Shown: positions 1 to 7,870 of the stretch, one piece after another
Layout: the number at the start of each line of letters is the position of its first letter
Position numbering within the stretch: position 1 is the stretch's first letter
Origin: an uncultured Bacteroidales bacterium
GTDB lineage: Bacteria; Bacteroidota; Bacteroidia; Bacteroidales; UBA4417
Reading direction: 5' to 3'
NCBI GenBank assembly: GCA_903879715.1
Contig: CAIRMR010000017.1
Location: 1-63,575, forward strand
DNA length: 63,575 nt
Notes under the pieces: model-generated
Database searches by the model: none
Told to the model about the DNA's origin: nothing
The model's input: only the letters and a program-made list of their open reading frames with translations
Position numbers and translations under genes: made by a program

Positions 1-42
1 AGTTAATAAATAAGATACGTCGGAGTAACTTTAAAGGACAAT

Positions 43-261
43 TTATTGCATTATCGTAAGTAAATGTGGTCCACACCACTCTTGCAACTTTATGACAAAT
101 GAACCTTTAAACCCGCAACCTGAAGCCCAGCGATTTACATTATCAAAATAAGCCTGTAAAGTTTGATCGGTAATGATATTTACATGAGTAGGATCACGAA
201 ATGCTTCTGGATGAGGATAAGCGGGTGTAAATGATATATATTGGACGGCAGGGATATCGGC
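43..261 (-). pseudogene. 3' remnant of a class I SAM-dependent methyltransferase
   Basis: Reading the minus strand from 261 to a TAA at 45-43 gives about 72 residues in one open frame, containing PHPEAFRDPTHVN followed by IITDQTL. This proline-rich, DPTHVN-containing stretch is typical of the C-terminal third of SAM-dependent methyltransferases found in surface-polysaccharide clusters (family knowledge). The frame is closed immediately upstream by TGA at 264-262. No start codon or SAM-binding motif precedes it, so the first two thirds are missing. It lies 8 bases after the stop of the next methyltransferase, in another frame. It could be a decayed gene, a frameshifted one or an assembly artefact; the coding character of the fragment itself is clear. 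Confidence 0.6.
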
Positions 262-269
262 TCACGGAT

Positions 270-929
270 TCATGGTTTACCTAGTTCAGACTCACCAGCC
301 CCCTTATCGTACGCTTGGAAACAAGAAATTCCTGAACTTAATACTTGACATGATGGAGGGGTGGAGTAACGCAAAAAACCTGGATCCCTGAAAATTATTG
401 ACGTGCAGTTTTTGTAAAAATATGATGGAATTAATCCCCAGAAATCAATCCTAAAAAACCCATTTTTATCAAAATAATGCATACTCTCATCATATTCTTT
501 GGAATCAGAATTGTCAAAAATAATAAAACCATCTTGATTGAGTTTCTTAATACAAACATTGGCGCACTGATTCCTATGTGAACCATCAATCACAACAATA
601 TCGAAATTATCAGGTTGATTTGTAATTGAGTCGATATAATATTGCTTTGTCGTGGCTTTTATTATATGCAAGTTTGGTGGAGTTTTTTTATTGATTTCTT
701 CATACCACTCGAGATTATCTTCCGCAGAAATGACCTCTTTGACCTTTGATGCAAACCACAAGGAGCTAAAACCGGCTCCCCACTCAAATACTCTATGACT
801 AGATTTAATTTTTGAACCAATAAAATCAATGGCGGAATAATTCATCCAGGGAATTGGAACGCCGCTTCCGTTAACAGGACGTCCTGCGATTAGTGAATCT
901 AACCAGCCAGAGGTTGTTAACATGTTCAT
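270..929 (-). CDS. Class I SAM-dependent methyltransferase-like protein
   Basis: A protein of about 219 residues. Near the N-terminus it has GWLDS and PIPWMNY. The SAM-binding glycine motif VFEWGAGFSS follows at about residue 50, then an acidic loop (ISAEDN) and the DIVVIDGSHR strand at about residue 110, where a class I methyltransferase has motif IV. This is the pattern of uncharacterised methyltransferases beside glycosyltransferase and sugar-modification genes; the substrate is unknown. The open frame begins at a TTG at 941, but the ATG at 929 is the more credible start because upstream sequence belongs to a truncated kinase on the other strand. The last 25 residues (QVLSSGISC onward) look unlike the family and may be read-through into rearranged DNA. 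Confidence 0.7.
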   Translation of the reverse strand: MNMLTTSGWLDSLIAGRPVNGSGVPIPWMNYSAIDFIGSKIKSSHRVFEWGAGFSSLWFASKVKEVISAEDNLEWYEEINKKTPPNLHIIKATTKQYYIDSITNQPDNFDIVVIDGSHRNQCANVCIKKLNQDGFIIFDNSDSKEYDESMHYFDKNGFFRIDFWGLIPSYFYKNCTSIIFRDPGFLRYSTPPSCQVLSSGISCFQAYDKGAGESELGKP

Positions 930-956
930 TTCCGGCGGCAATAGTTTATTTACTGA

Positions 957-1472
957 ATCCCAATCGCAAAACTGATCCGCAAAATCCTCGAAAGTTCCCG
1001 CACCGACAGTGTATCGCTGGATGAAGAGCTTGAAACCATTGAGCTGTATATGAATATTGAAAATATCCGTTTTAACGATACCATTAACTTCAAAATAAAT
1101 TGTGCCGAAAATGTGAATATCGCATCAACCAAACTGCCGGGTTTGATTTTACAACCTTTTATCGAAAATGCGCTCTGGCATGGGCTGATGCAAAAAGAAG
1201 GCGAAAAAAATATCACCATTGAGGTTACAGCGATAGATCATGCAATCACTCTGTCCATTACTGACAATGGTATCGGGCGAAAAAAAGCGCAAGAGAAAAG
1301 CGAGAAAAAATCATTTAAAAAAGATTCGCTGGGGATACAATTTGCCCAGGAACGATTGAATTATTTCAATAAAAAATACAGTACCAATTACACGTTTACC
1401 ATTTCGGACGTTCATGATGAAAATAACGAAGCGGCCGGAACCAGGGTAGTATTTGATTTTTCGAAGAACTGA
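957..1472 (+). pseudogene. 5'-truncated LytS/YehU-type sensor histidine kinase
   Basis: From 957 the frame reads IPIAKLIRKILESS, then LDEELETIELYMNIE, the second half of a His_kinase (PF06580-type) domain. It continues into a HATPase_c domain with the N-box PFIENALWHGL and the G1 box ITDNGIGRKKA. The phosphoacceptor histidine, all sensor or membrane segments and any upstream start are missing, because TGA at 954-956 closes the frame. An internal ATG at 1050 could give at most a 140-residue ATPase-domain fragment. In this family a LytTR response regulator usually follows; here the next gene is a dCMP deaminase. I read it as the 3' part of a kinase gene cut at the junction near 942-957. Confidence 0.75.
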
Positions 1473-1560
1473 TTTGCAGGAGCACCATACTTCAGAAACC
1501 CTGTTCCGCATTTCGCTCCGTAAAAATTCCTACTTTTACCTGTTTTCAAATTAAACCCAA

Positions 1561-2097
1561 ATGACTTCAGAACCTGAAACACCCTATATACGCCCAACCT
1601 GGGACGAATATTTCATGGAAGTATCGCGTACCATTGCCAAACGCGCCACCTGCGACCGCGGGCGAAGCGGTTGCGTAATTGCACGGAACAAACAAATACT
1701 GGTAACAGGTTATGTTGGTTCACCGGTAGGATTGCCGCATTGCGACGAAGTTGGCCATCTTTTTAAACAGGTAACCCACGAGGACGGAAAAGTAACCAAC
1801 CATTGTGTGCGTACCGTTCATGCCGAGCAGAATGCCATTTGCCAGGCTGCCCGTTTGGGAATTCCATTGGAAGGAAGTACTTTGTATTGCCGCATGACAC
1901 CCTGCCGCACCTGTGCCATGTTGATTATCAACTGTGGAATAAAGAGAGTGGTCAGCGAGTTCAGATACCATTCCGGTTCCGAATCGGAAGGTATGTTTAT
2001 TGAAGCTGGTATTGAACTCGTTTATGTAAATGAGGAAGTTCTTCAGTATGCCAAACAGCAGGTGGATAATATTGATCCGGCAGAAACGGGAAAATAG
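1561..2097 (+). CDS. dCMP deaminase family protein
   Basis: A 178-residue zinc-dependent deaminase, probably converting dCMP to dUMP for thymidylate synthesis in the cytoplasm. The HAE motif at residues 87-89 (zinc ligand His87 and catalytic Glu89) and the PCRTC motif at 114-118 (zinc ligands Cys115 and Cys118) are intact. N-terminal TWDEYFMEVSRTIAKRATCDR is cut here to its key features: the WDEYFM block and the CDR motif are standard for the ComEB/dCMP deaminase branch rather than tRNA or cytidine deaminases. Length is normal. A near-consensus -7 box (TACTTTTA, 1531-1538) lies 22 bases upstream, so it has its own promoter and does not depend on the broken kinase. The main alternative, another nucleotide deaminase of the same fold, is less likely. 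Confidence 0.9.
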   Translation: MTSEPETPYIRPTWDEYFMEVSRTIAKRATCDRGRSGCVIARNKQILVTGYVGSPVGLPHCDEVGHLFKQVTHEDGKVTNHCVRTVHAEQNAICQAARLGIPLEGSTLYCRMTPCRTCAMLIINCGIKRVVSEFRYHSGSESEGMFIEAGIELVYVNEEVLQYAKQQVDNIDPAETGK

Positions 2098-2159
2098 AAA
2101 GCTGATTTTATAAAAATAAAGCTTTAAAAATTCGTACCTTAGCTATAAATTATAAAACA

Positions 2160-2342
2160 ATGATAACAAAGGAAAAGCTAAAAAAACACATTGAAAATTT
2201 TCCCGAGGAAATGTCAATTGATGAGCTGATTGACAGGTTAGTTTTTGTTGAGAAATTAGAGAACAGAATTTCACAATCAAAAAATGGAGAAACTATTTCC
2301 GATGAAGAACTAAAGCTTGAAATGGAGAAATGGTTCAAATAA
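2160..2342 (+). CDS. Putative antitoxin of a type II toxin-antitoxin pair
   Basis: A 60-residue charged, helical protein (MITKEKLKKHIENFP, then SIDELIDRLVFVEKLE) whose 3' end overlaps the following RelE/ParE-type toxin gene by 13 bases. The small size, acidic C-terminal half (ISDEELKLEMEKWFK) and position directly upstream of the toxin are the usual layout for the antitoxin that neutralises the toxin and represses the operon. Short proteins with the SIDELIDRL pattern are common partners of ParE-type toxins in Bacteroidota (family knowledge). No recognisable DNA-binding domain can be named from so short a sequence, so the assignment rests mainly on context. Confidence 0.75.
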   Translation: MITKEKLKKHIENFPEEMSIDELIDRLVFVEKLENRISQSKNGETISDEELKLEMEKWFK

Positions 2343-2629
2343 AATGGTTGATCTCTGCAAGGAATGATCTAAAAGAAATTTACGATTATATTTCTTTTGA
2401 TTCCAAACGATATGCAAAATTACAAGTGGAACGGATTCAGAACAAAACTGAGATTCTAAAGACGCAAATTGAAATAGGGAAGATTGTTGACGAAATTGGT
2501 GACCCAAAAATCCGTGAAATTGTAGAAGGGAATTACCGGATCATCTACAGAATTATCAGTAAAAATGAATTACATATTTTAATGGTCCATCATGGAGCCA
2601 GAGATTTGAAAAGAAGAATTTCCAAATAA
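2330..2629 (+). CDS. RelE/ParE family toxin
   Basis: A 99-residue protein with the classic ParE/RelE layout: IKWLISARNDLKEIYDYI at the N-terminus (beta strand plus helix hairpin), a central basic helical part, and the C-terminal strands REIVEGNYRIIYRI and LHILMVHHGARDL. Such proteins inhibit gyrase (ParE) or cleave ribosome-bound mRNA (RelE); the REIVEGNYRIIYRI block and HGARDL ending fit the ParE side slightly better. It overlaps the upstream antitoxin gene by 13 bases, so the two are cotranscribed and probably translationally coupled. Full length and apparently intact. No phage or integrase genes accompany it. Confidence 0.88.
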   Translation: MVQIKWLISARNDLKEIYDYISFDSKRYAKLQVERIQNKTEILKTQIEIGKIVDEIGDPKIREIVEGNYRIIYRIISKNELHILMVHHGARDLKRRISK

Positions 2630-2696
2630 ATCAATCACTCTTAATCATAATATTACTTCATAATCCACTAATCTTACGGGAGTTAAACACATCTGA

Positions 2697-3254
2697 TTAA
2701 ATATCTAATTTGACCAATTCCAATTCCAGCAATTTATAAAGATCGTCAACAGACGAATTGTTGTAAAAAATAAAATCCGCCTGCTCAATACATTTCCCGA
2801 TATTTTGTTTGGCCGGATCATTCGACTGCATTTCGCGTTCTTCGTTGGAAATGAACATTTTGTAGGAAATTCTGTCGGTTTCGGAGTTGCGCATAACTAT
2901 GCGATCATATCGTAGCAAAGGATCAGCATCCACAGCAAAAAGTAAAAAGTTTCCTTTTTCGCGCAGCGAATCTACTTCGCCTGGCGTGCGAATGCTTTCG
3001 ATAATGCAATTCTTACCTGTCAGTAAAGCTTGCTCATAAAGCTGATCGATAATGTAAGATGGCGAATGATCAGCCCGAAGTTTGTTGGCTACCGTTACCA
3101 TGCTGTCGCGGTTTACGGGCAATCCCTGGCGGTTAATTTCTTCAGTAATAAAACCTCGTACCGAGAAATGCACAAATCCTTTTTCCTGAACCAAATAATC
3201 TACAATGGTTCCCTTTCCTGCGCCTAATGTCCCGGTAATTCCTATGATCAGCAT
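2697..3254 (-). CDS. P-loop nucleoside/nucleotide kinase-like ATPase
   Basis: A 185-residue cytoplasmic P-loop protein. The Walker A motif lies in GTLGAGKGT at residues 8-16. It is followed by HFSVRGFI, a substrate-binding IIESIRTPGEV strand near residue 85 and LLFAVDADPLLRYDRI. The layout matches the adenylate kinase / dephospho-CoA kinase superfamily, and many Bacteroidota relatives are simply called AAA family ATPases. It lacks the typical CoaE signature, so I do not call it coaE. Nearness to the dCMP deaminase makes a deoxynucleotide kinase role plausible, but that is only inference. It faces the toxin-antitoxin pair tail to tail. Confidence 0.7.
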   Translation of the reverse strand: MLIIGITGTLGAGKGTIVDYLVQEKGFVHFSVRGFITEEINRQGLPVNRDSMVTVANKLRADHSPSYIIDQLYEQALLTGKNCIIESIRTPGEVDSLREKGNFLLFAVDADPLLRYDRIVMRNSETDRISYKMFISNEEREMQSNDPAKQNIGKCIEQADFIFYNNSSVDDLYKLLELELVKLDI

Positions 3255-3332
3255 GATAATATCGTTAAATTTTTAGCTATTTCAATTTCTTGTTACTAAT
3301 GGCTTCTTTTAAAATCTTCGCGTTTTGTGAGC

Positions 3333-4106
3333 TTACAATCTTTTTGCCAGTTTGTTTTTCAATCTGTTTCCGGGTATCTCCGGCAATCTCTCCGCCTTTT
3401 TCGCAATCCTTTTATTATCTTCGAATGTTTTAGGATTATTTTCTTTGCTTATTTCGGTAGTTGTTGCTTCTGCCAGCATATTGAGCACCAGCTCCAGATT
3501 AGTCATATTATCCCGCAGGTTTTCTTTCTTCAAACCTTTGAAGTTTTTATACTGTCCCACTGTTTTGCCACTCCAGGCTTGAGTAATAATGTCCGTAAGT
3601 GTAGCAAATTCCTGACCCTTTACAACTCCTCTGTTTTCCCACTCATCGGTTAGTTCCTTCCTGACCTCGATGCTTTTTAATCTCTGGTTTATCCAGGCTG
3701 AGCTATATCCCAATTTCAAATAACTCTCCATGGCTCTGTCAATCGACTTTTCAGGATCCTGACTCTCTTCTATTCTTTCGTAGCCAACTTTTGCCAACCA
3801 CTGTTTAAAAGGTTCTGCTTTAGGCGAAGGGATAGATTGAATTAACCGAAATAATTGTTCGGTATCAGCAACATCAGTTAAACGCATTTTCCCATCAGGC
3901 GCTTCCATTTTCAAAGCGTTACAATTTGTAACGGTTTCATTTCCTTCGGCCAGAAGCCGCTTTTTAAGAACCCGCCAATATACCTGCGGATTATTACTCT
4001 CAGTTAATGTTTCAATAATATCCACAACTGCAAAATACCATTTCTCCTTTTCTGCATCCCAATTAGAGCGAATCTTCTTGTTTTCAAATATTTTTATGTC
4101 TTTCAT
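3333..4106 (-). CDS. BRO-N domain protein (phage antirepressor-like)
   Basis: About 257 residues from the ATG at 4106. The frame is open to 4139, but the start MKDIKIFENKKIR is where homology to the family should begin. N-terminal features (KWYFAVVDIIETL, YWRVLKKRL, LTDVADTEQLFRLIQSI) form a BRO-N domain, which binds DNA in prophage antirepressors and baculovirus BRO proteins. A middle helical part (WLAKVGYERIEESQDPE) and a basic C-terminus rich in Lys and Arg follow. Stand-alone genes like this are frequent in Bacteroidota chromosomes outside recognisable prophages, and no phage structural genes are near. Function in the host is unknown. Confidence 0.8.
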   Translation of the reverse strand: MKDIKIFENKKIRSNWDAEKEKWYFAVVDIIETLTESNNPQVYWRVLKKRLLAEGNETVTNCNALKMEAPDGKMRLTDVADTEQLFRLIQSIPSPKAEPFKQWLAKVGYERIEESQDPEKSIDRAMESYLKLGYSSAWINQRLKSIEVRKELTDEWENRGVVKGQEFATLTDIITQAWSGKTVGQYKNFKGLKKENLRDNMTNLELVLNMLAEATTTEISKENNPKTFEDNKRIAKKAERLPEIPGNRLKNKLAKRL

Positions 4107-4232
4107 GGTTCTATATGTTTCTTTTAACAAAGATCTCATTTAAAAAAGTATGGGAATATTGTATGAGTATGAAAAAGAAAAAATATACTCTTAAAAGATA
4201 AATGCGTATCAGAATCTTCCGGTTCCCTGCTT

Positions 4233-4838
4233 TCAGAACTTATTTTCGTGCAATTCCTTAATCCACTTCCCCCCATCCACTTTCACCGGCTCGTAGTTGA
4301 AAATCTTTTCCAGAAGCACAATTTCGTCACTTTCAGAGATCAGATTTATGCGGTGTTCAGGCTTCACAAACCGCTGATCGACTGAATGATCAAGAAATGA
4401 AAGCAGTTGATCATAGTATCCCAGCACATTGAAAAGAGCAACTGGTTTCGCGATCAATTCAAGCTGGTTCCAGCTCATTACTTCGAAAAGCTCATCCAAA
4501 GTACCAACACCGCCCGGCATGGAGATAAAAGCATCCGATAGCTTGTCCATAACCTCTTTTCGTTCAGCCATTGTTTCAACTACATGAAATTCGGTAAGTC
4601 CCTTGTGAGCAACCTCCCGATTGATTAAATTATGCGGCATTACACCAATCACCTTGCCTCCGGCTTCCAGCATGGTATCAGCGATCACGCGCATCAGGCC
4701 AACGTTGCTGCCGCCATAAACAAGGGTGATTCCTTTTTCAATAAATAGAAGTCCCAGGTTGCGGGCTTTAATGGAATACTCTTCCCGGCTTCCGGCACTG
4801 GAACCGCAGAAAATGCAGATGGATTTGATTGAATGCAT
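4233..4838 (-). CDS. LOG family protein (TIGR00730 Rossmann-fold nucleotide hydrolase)
   Basis: A 201-residue cytoplasmic protein with the diagnostic PGGVGTLDELFE motif around residue 108, preceded by the conserved CIFCGSSAG start, VYGGSNVGLMR and MHxRK-like MAERKEVM segment. Members of this family hydrolyse nucleoside 5'-monophosphates (AMP or cytokinin riboside monophosphate) to the base and ribose 5-phosphate. The bacterial role is often purine salvage, and cytokinin production is not implied here. It is complete. The intergenic stretch upstream, towards lipB, carries short GTTAATCGTT word repeats. Confidence 0.88.
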   Translation of the reverse strand: MHSIKSICIFCGSSAGSREEYSIKARNLGLLFIEKGITLVYGGSNVGLMRVIADTMLEAGGKVIGVMPHNLINREVAHKGLTEFHVVETMAERKEVMDKLSDAFISMPGGVGTLDELFEVMSWNQLELIAKPVALFNVLGYYDQLLSFLDHSVDQRFVKPEHRINLISESDEIVLLEKIFNYEPVKVDGGKWIKELHENKF

Positions 4839-4846
4839 GGGGAAAT

Positions 4847-4890
4847 CGTTATGGGTTAATCGTTATCAGTTAATCGTTAATAGCTATTCA
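4847..4890. repeat. Short-word repeat GTTAATCGTT
   Basis: Between the LOG-family gene and lipB the word GTTAATCGTT or a close variant occurs about three times in tandem (AATCGTTATGG, GTTAATCGTTATC, GTTAATCGTTAATAG). The same words recur in the same orientation at 5503-5530, inside the lipB coding sequence. It resembles one arm of the word-repeat palindromic elements seen elsewhere in this window. Confidence 0.5.
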
Positions 4891-4942
4891 GTTTGCACCA
4901 TTTATTAAAAGTTTCTTGCCCTTTTTAAAGCCCCCGAAGGGT

Positions 4943-5644
4943 TTAGACCGACAAATCCATTCCGAACACCTCCGCAATCTTATCTTTTAAAACCAGCTTC
5001 ACTTCGTTAATATTCATTTCAATACCAAGCTCTTGCTGCAACGAAGTTACTTTTTTATCGGTAAATCCGCATGGATTTATAAGGCTAAAGTACGACAAAT
5101 CTGTATTTACATTAAAAGCGAATCCATGCATACTTACACCGCGGCTTACGCGAACACCGATTGCACAGATTTTACGGGTTTTCCCCGGAACATCCGGATC
5201 GAGCCAAACGCCGGTTGCGCCTTCAAGTCGGTGGCCTTCAAGTCTATAATGTTGTAAACACAAGATAATTGCCTCTTCCAGTTTTTCAATATAATCGCGG
5301 ATTCCTTTGGCAAAATAATCGAGATTCAGGATCGGGTAACCTACAATCTGTCCCGGACCGTGATAGGTAATATCTCCTCCCCTGTTGGTATGAATAAACT
5401 CGGCATTTTTTGCCTGCAGCTGGATAAAATTGGCCAGCATATTATCTTCGGAACCGCTTTTGCCTAACGTGAAAACATGGGGATGTTCGACAAAGAGCAA
5501 ATAGTTATTCGTTAATCGTTCATCGTTTAACGGCTGTTTCTGAAATTCAAGTTTCTGTGCAATTATTTCATTCAGAAGTTTTTCCTGGTAGTCCCAGGCT
5601 TGCTTGTAGGGCATTAATCCCAGGTCGCGAAATGTCGTTATCAT
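4943..5644 (-). CDS. lipB: Octanoyl-[acyl-carrier-protein]:protein transferase LipB
   Basis: About 233 residues from the ATG at 5644. It transfers octanoate from acyl carrier protein to lipoyl domains, the first step of lipoate synthesis; lipA lies just upstream on the same strand and supplies the second step. Family motifs are present: FVEHPHVFTLGKSG, RGGDITYHGPGQIVGYP, the lysine-bearing RKICAIGVRVSRG segment, and the catalytic cysteine in LINPCGFTDKKVTS. The frame is open to 5695, but those 17 extra residues are encoded by an intergenic repeat arm, which decides for the start at 5644. A linker near residues 40-50 (NDERLTNN) is encoded by TTAATCGTT-type words shared with the intergenic repeat at 4847-4890. 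Confidence 0.93.
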   Translation of the reverse strand: MITTFRDLGLMPYKQAWDYQEKLLNEIIAQKLEFQKQPLNDERLTNNYLLFVEHPHVFTLGKSGSEDNMLANFIQLQAKNAEFIHTNRGGDITYHGPGQIVGYPILNLDYFAKGIRDYIEKLEEAIILCLQHYRLEGHRLEGATGVWLDPDVPGKTRKICAIGVRVSRGVSMHGFAFNVNTDLSYFSLINPCGFTDKKVTSLQQELGIEMNINEVKLVLKDKIAEVFGMDLSV

Positions 5645-5660
5645 CGGTTTAATTTCTTTT

Positions 5661-5809
5661 TTTACCACGGAGGCACTGAGGACACAGAGGTACACGGAGT
5701 ATTTTATGATTTCTGGAATCTCAGAGATTATTTCAACAGCAACTTTTTATAGAAAAGAAAACATTTTTCCCTCTGTGCTTCTCCGTGCCCTCTGTGTCTC
5801 CATGGTTAT
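5661..5809. repeat. Palindromic word-repeat element between lipB and lipA
   Basis: The left arm (5661-5700) carries words such as CACGGAGGCACTGAGG and ACACAGAGGTACACGGAG. The right arm (5771-5809) carries their inverse (CTCTGTGCTTCTCCGTG, CCCTCTGTGTCTCCATGG). The arms are imperfect inverted repeats of about 40 bases around a central A+T-rich 70 bases. Related CACGGAG/CACAGAGG words are common between genes in Bacteroidota (recall, not searched). The element may form a hairpin in the lipA-lipB transcript. Confidence 0.7.
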
Positions 5810-5812
5810 TTT

Positions 5813-6682
5813 TTATTGCTTGGAATCAACATGCTTCTCCGCATGATAGCTGCTTCTGACCAGCGGTTTGCTTTCCACGTAGGTGAACCCTTTTTCGATT
5901 CCGGCAACCCGGTATTTTTCAAATAGATCAGGGTGCACATATTCAACCACTTTCAAATGAGCCGGAGTTGGCTGAAGATACTGGCCTATTGTAAAAATTC
6001 CACAGTTTACTTTTCGCAGATCATCCATGGTTTCAAGCACTTCTGATTCCGTTTCACCCAGCCCAACCATAATGCCGGATTTAGCTTTGAGCCCGGAATC
6101 TGCAATTTGCCTCAGAACTTCAAGGCTTCTATCGTATTGAGCTGCGCTACGGATTTGAGGTGTAAGCCTCCGCACTGTTTCCAGGTTATGTGAAATAATT
6201 TCAGGGGCGGAATTAATAACTATTTGCAGCTGATCAGCATTTCCGCCAAAGTCAGGAACAAGGGTTTCGATGGTTGTTCCCGGGTTTAATTCTTTCACTT
6301 TCCGAACAGTTTCAGCCCAAATGGTTGCGCCGCCATCAGGCAAATCATCCCGATCGACAGAAGTTAAAACTACATGTTTCAGGTTCAGCTGTTTAACGGA
6401 TTGAGCAATATTTTCAGGTTCATTTTCATCTACAGGTAAAGGTTTCCCGGTTTTGGTGGCACAAAATTTGCAACTGCGTGTACAGATATCACCAAGGATC
6501 ATAAAAGTAGCGGTTCCGGCATTCCAGCATTCACCCATATTAGGGCACTTGCCGCTCGAACAAATGGTGTGCAAACCCTTTTCTTCCAGTATGCCTTTTA
6601 CTTTCAGATAGTTATCCCCTTTCGGAAGTTTGATTTTCAACCAGTCGGGTTTACGTATATGTTTTTCAGGTGTTTCGGACAT
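5813..6682 (-). CDS. lipA: Lipoyl synthase LipA (radical SAM)
   Basis: About 289 residues. It inserts two sulfurs into octanoyl groups on lipoyl domains to complete lipoate synthesis. Both iron-sulfur sites are visible: the auxiliary-cluster cysteines in CSSGKCPNMGEC, and the radical-SAM cluster in CTRSCKFCAT. Further family blocks are VVLTSVDRDDLPDGGA and SGIMVGLGET, with FTYVESKPLVRSSYHAE near the end. The frame is open to 6727, but a perfect -7 box (6702-6709) lies between that codon and the ATG at 6682, so the start at 6682 (MSETPEK) is preferred. It is upstream of lipB in the same direction with a 168-base spacer holding a palindromic repeat. Confidence 0.95.
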   Translation of the reverse strand: MSETPEKHIRKPDWLKIKLPKGDNYLKVKGILEEKGLHTICSSGKCPNMGECWNAGTATFMILGDICTRSCKFCATKTGKPLPVDENEPENIAQSVKQLNLKHVVLTSVDRDDLPDGGATIWAETVRKVKELNPGTTIETLVPDFGGNADQLQIVINSAPEIISHNLETVRRLTPQIRSAAQYDRSLEVLRQIADSGLKAKSGIMVGLGETESEVLETMDDLRKVNCGIFTIGQYLQPTPAHLKVVEYVHPDLFEKYRVAGIEKGFTYVESKPLVRSSYHAEKHVDSKQ

Positions 6683-6701
6683 GTTGTAAAAATTCAGGAG
6701 G

Positions 6702-6709
6702 CAAAAGTA
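6702..6709 (-). promoter_or_regulatory. lipA -7 promoter box
   Basis: On the minus strand this reads TACTTTTG, a perfect match to the Bacteroidota -7 consensus TAnnTTTG, about 20 bases upstream of the chosen lipA ATG at 6682. It lies downstream of the longer alternative start at 6727, which it argues against. Confidence 0.65.
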
Positions 6710-6781
6710 CTCGTTTTCCCGGTTCATGTGAGTTCATCCATCCGATTCAAACCCGTTTGTCGCCCGAAGTGGATAATATCG

Positions 6782-6789
6782 TAATTTTG
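6782..6789 (+). promoter_or_regulatory. -7 promoter box of the mannose-6-phosphate isomerase gene
   Basis: TAATTTTG matches TAnnTTTG and lies 63 bases before the ATG at 6853, giving a predicted leader of roughly 55 bases. Confidence 0.55.
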
Positions 6790-6852
6790 ATCCTCGAAAT
6801 GAAAAGACATTTTGTTTCAACACTTTGATAAATAAAGAATTGGAGATTTGTG

Positions 6853-7839
6853 ATGAATGATCTGTATCCATTGAAATTTACTCCCATTTTCAAAGAGAAA
6901 ATCTGGGGCGGCGATAAAATAAAAACAGTATTCGGAATGGACTTTGCTCCACTGCCTAATTGCGGCGAGGCATGGGTATTATCCGGTTACGGCGAAGAAA
7001 TCAGCGTAGTCAACAATGGTTTTCTGGCTGATAATCAACTCGATGAGCTTATTGATATTTATATGGGCGACCTGGTTGGAGAGGCTGTTTTTGAGAAATA
7101 CGGCACCAAATTCCCATTGCTTATAAAAATTCTGAATTCAAGCGATTGGCTTTCCATACAAGTTCATCCTGATGATAAACTGGCCGAAAGCCGCCATAAT
7201 GACCTGGGAAAGACTGAAATGTGGTATGTGGCAGATGCAGAACCCGGCGCTCAGTTAATAAGTGGTTTTAATCGTGATATGGATGCTGAAAAGTATCTTT
7301 CGCATCTGAATAACGGAACGATATTAGATATCATGAACTATGAGACGGTACATAATGGCGATGTTTATTTTATGCCTTCCGGCAGGGTACATGCATTAGG
7401 ACCAGGATTGTTGATTTTTGAGATTCAGCAAACCAGCGATCTTACATACAGGATTTATGATTTTGAAAGGGTTGATGATAAAGGCATTCCACGACAACTG
7501 CATACCGAACTGGCCCTTGACGCTCTCGACTTTACCAAACACGAAAGCTACAGAACCGAATATGAGCCCGCATTTAATAAAACTGTTCCGGTTGTTGAAA
7601 GCACCTATTTCAACACGAGTGTTATTGACTTCGATAAACCTGTAATAAAAGATTACAGCGGCCTGGATTCATTTGTAATCCTGCAATGTGCCGAAGGCAA
7701 ATGCAGGATTGAATTCGAAGGTGGAACGGAAATGATAAAAGCTGGTGAAGTTCTGTTAATTCCGGCCATTATGGAACGTATTCAGATTATTCCGCTGGTC
7801 AAAACCAAAATTCTTGAGATATATTATCCCCAGGAATAG
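6853..7839 (+). CDS. manA: Mannose-6-phosphate isomerase, class I
   Basis: A 328-residue cytoplasmic zinc enzyme that interconverts mannose 6-phosphate and fructose 6-phosphate. N-terminal LKFTPIFKEKIWGG is the usual family start. GEAWVLSGYG and FPLLIKILNSSDWLSIQVHPDD hold the zinc-binding Gln and His, GKTEMWYV holds the zinc-binding Glu, and the HNGDVYFMPSGRVHALGPG stretch holds the last zinc His. The C-terminal part is a second cupin-like domain. The length fits the short firmicute/Bacteroidota type rather than the ~390-residue enterobacterial type. The start is the ATG at 6853, although a GTG lies in frame immediately before it. A perfect -7 box lies upstream. Confidence 0.93.
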   Translation: MNDLYPLKFTPIFKEKIWGGDKIKTVFGMDFAPLPNCGEAWVLSGYGEEISVVNNGFLADNQLDELIDIYMGDLVGEAVFEKYGTKFPLLIKILNSSDWLSIQVHPDDKLAESRHNDLGKTEMWYVADAEPGAQLISGFNRDMDAEKYLSHLNNGTILDIMNYETVHNGDVYFMPSGRVHALGPGLLIFEIQQTSDLTYRIYDFERVDDKGIPRQLHTELALDALDFTKHESYRTEYEPAFNKTVPVVESTYFNTSVIDFDKPVIKDYSGLDSFVILQCAEGKCRIEFEGGTEMIKAGEVLLIPAIMERIQIIPLVKTKILEIYYPQE

Positions 7840-7870
7840 AAACAGATTCCCGGTATTCTGTCCCTGAATC

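Noticed and set aside
950-1219. Minus-strand ORF of 89 codons
   Set aside because: Antisense to the kinase ATPase domain, whose N- and G-box motifs are clear on the plus strand.
2697-3254. Calling the P-loop gene coaE
   Set aside because: The Walker A region fits the superfamily, but the dephospho-CoA kinase signature is not clear and the downstream layout differs.
3333-4106. Prophage, suggested by the BRO-type gene and by dinD
   Set aside because: No integrase, portal, terminase or tail genes and no attachment-site repeats are visible; such genes often stand alone.
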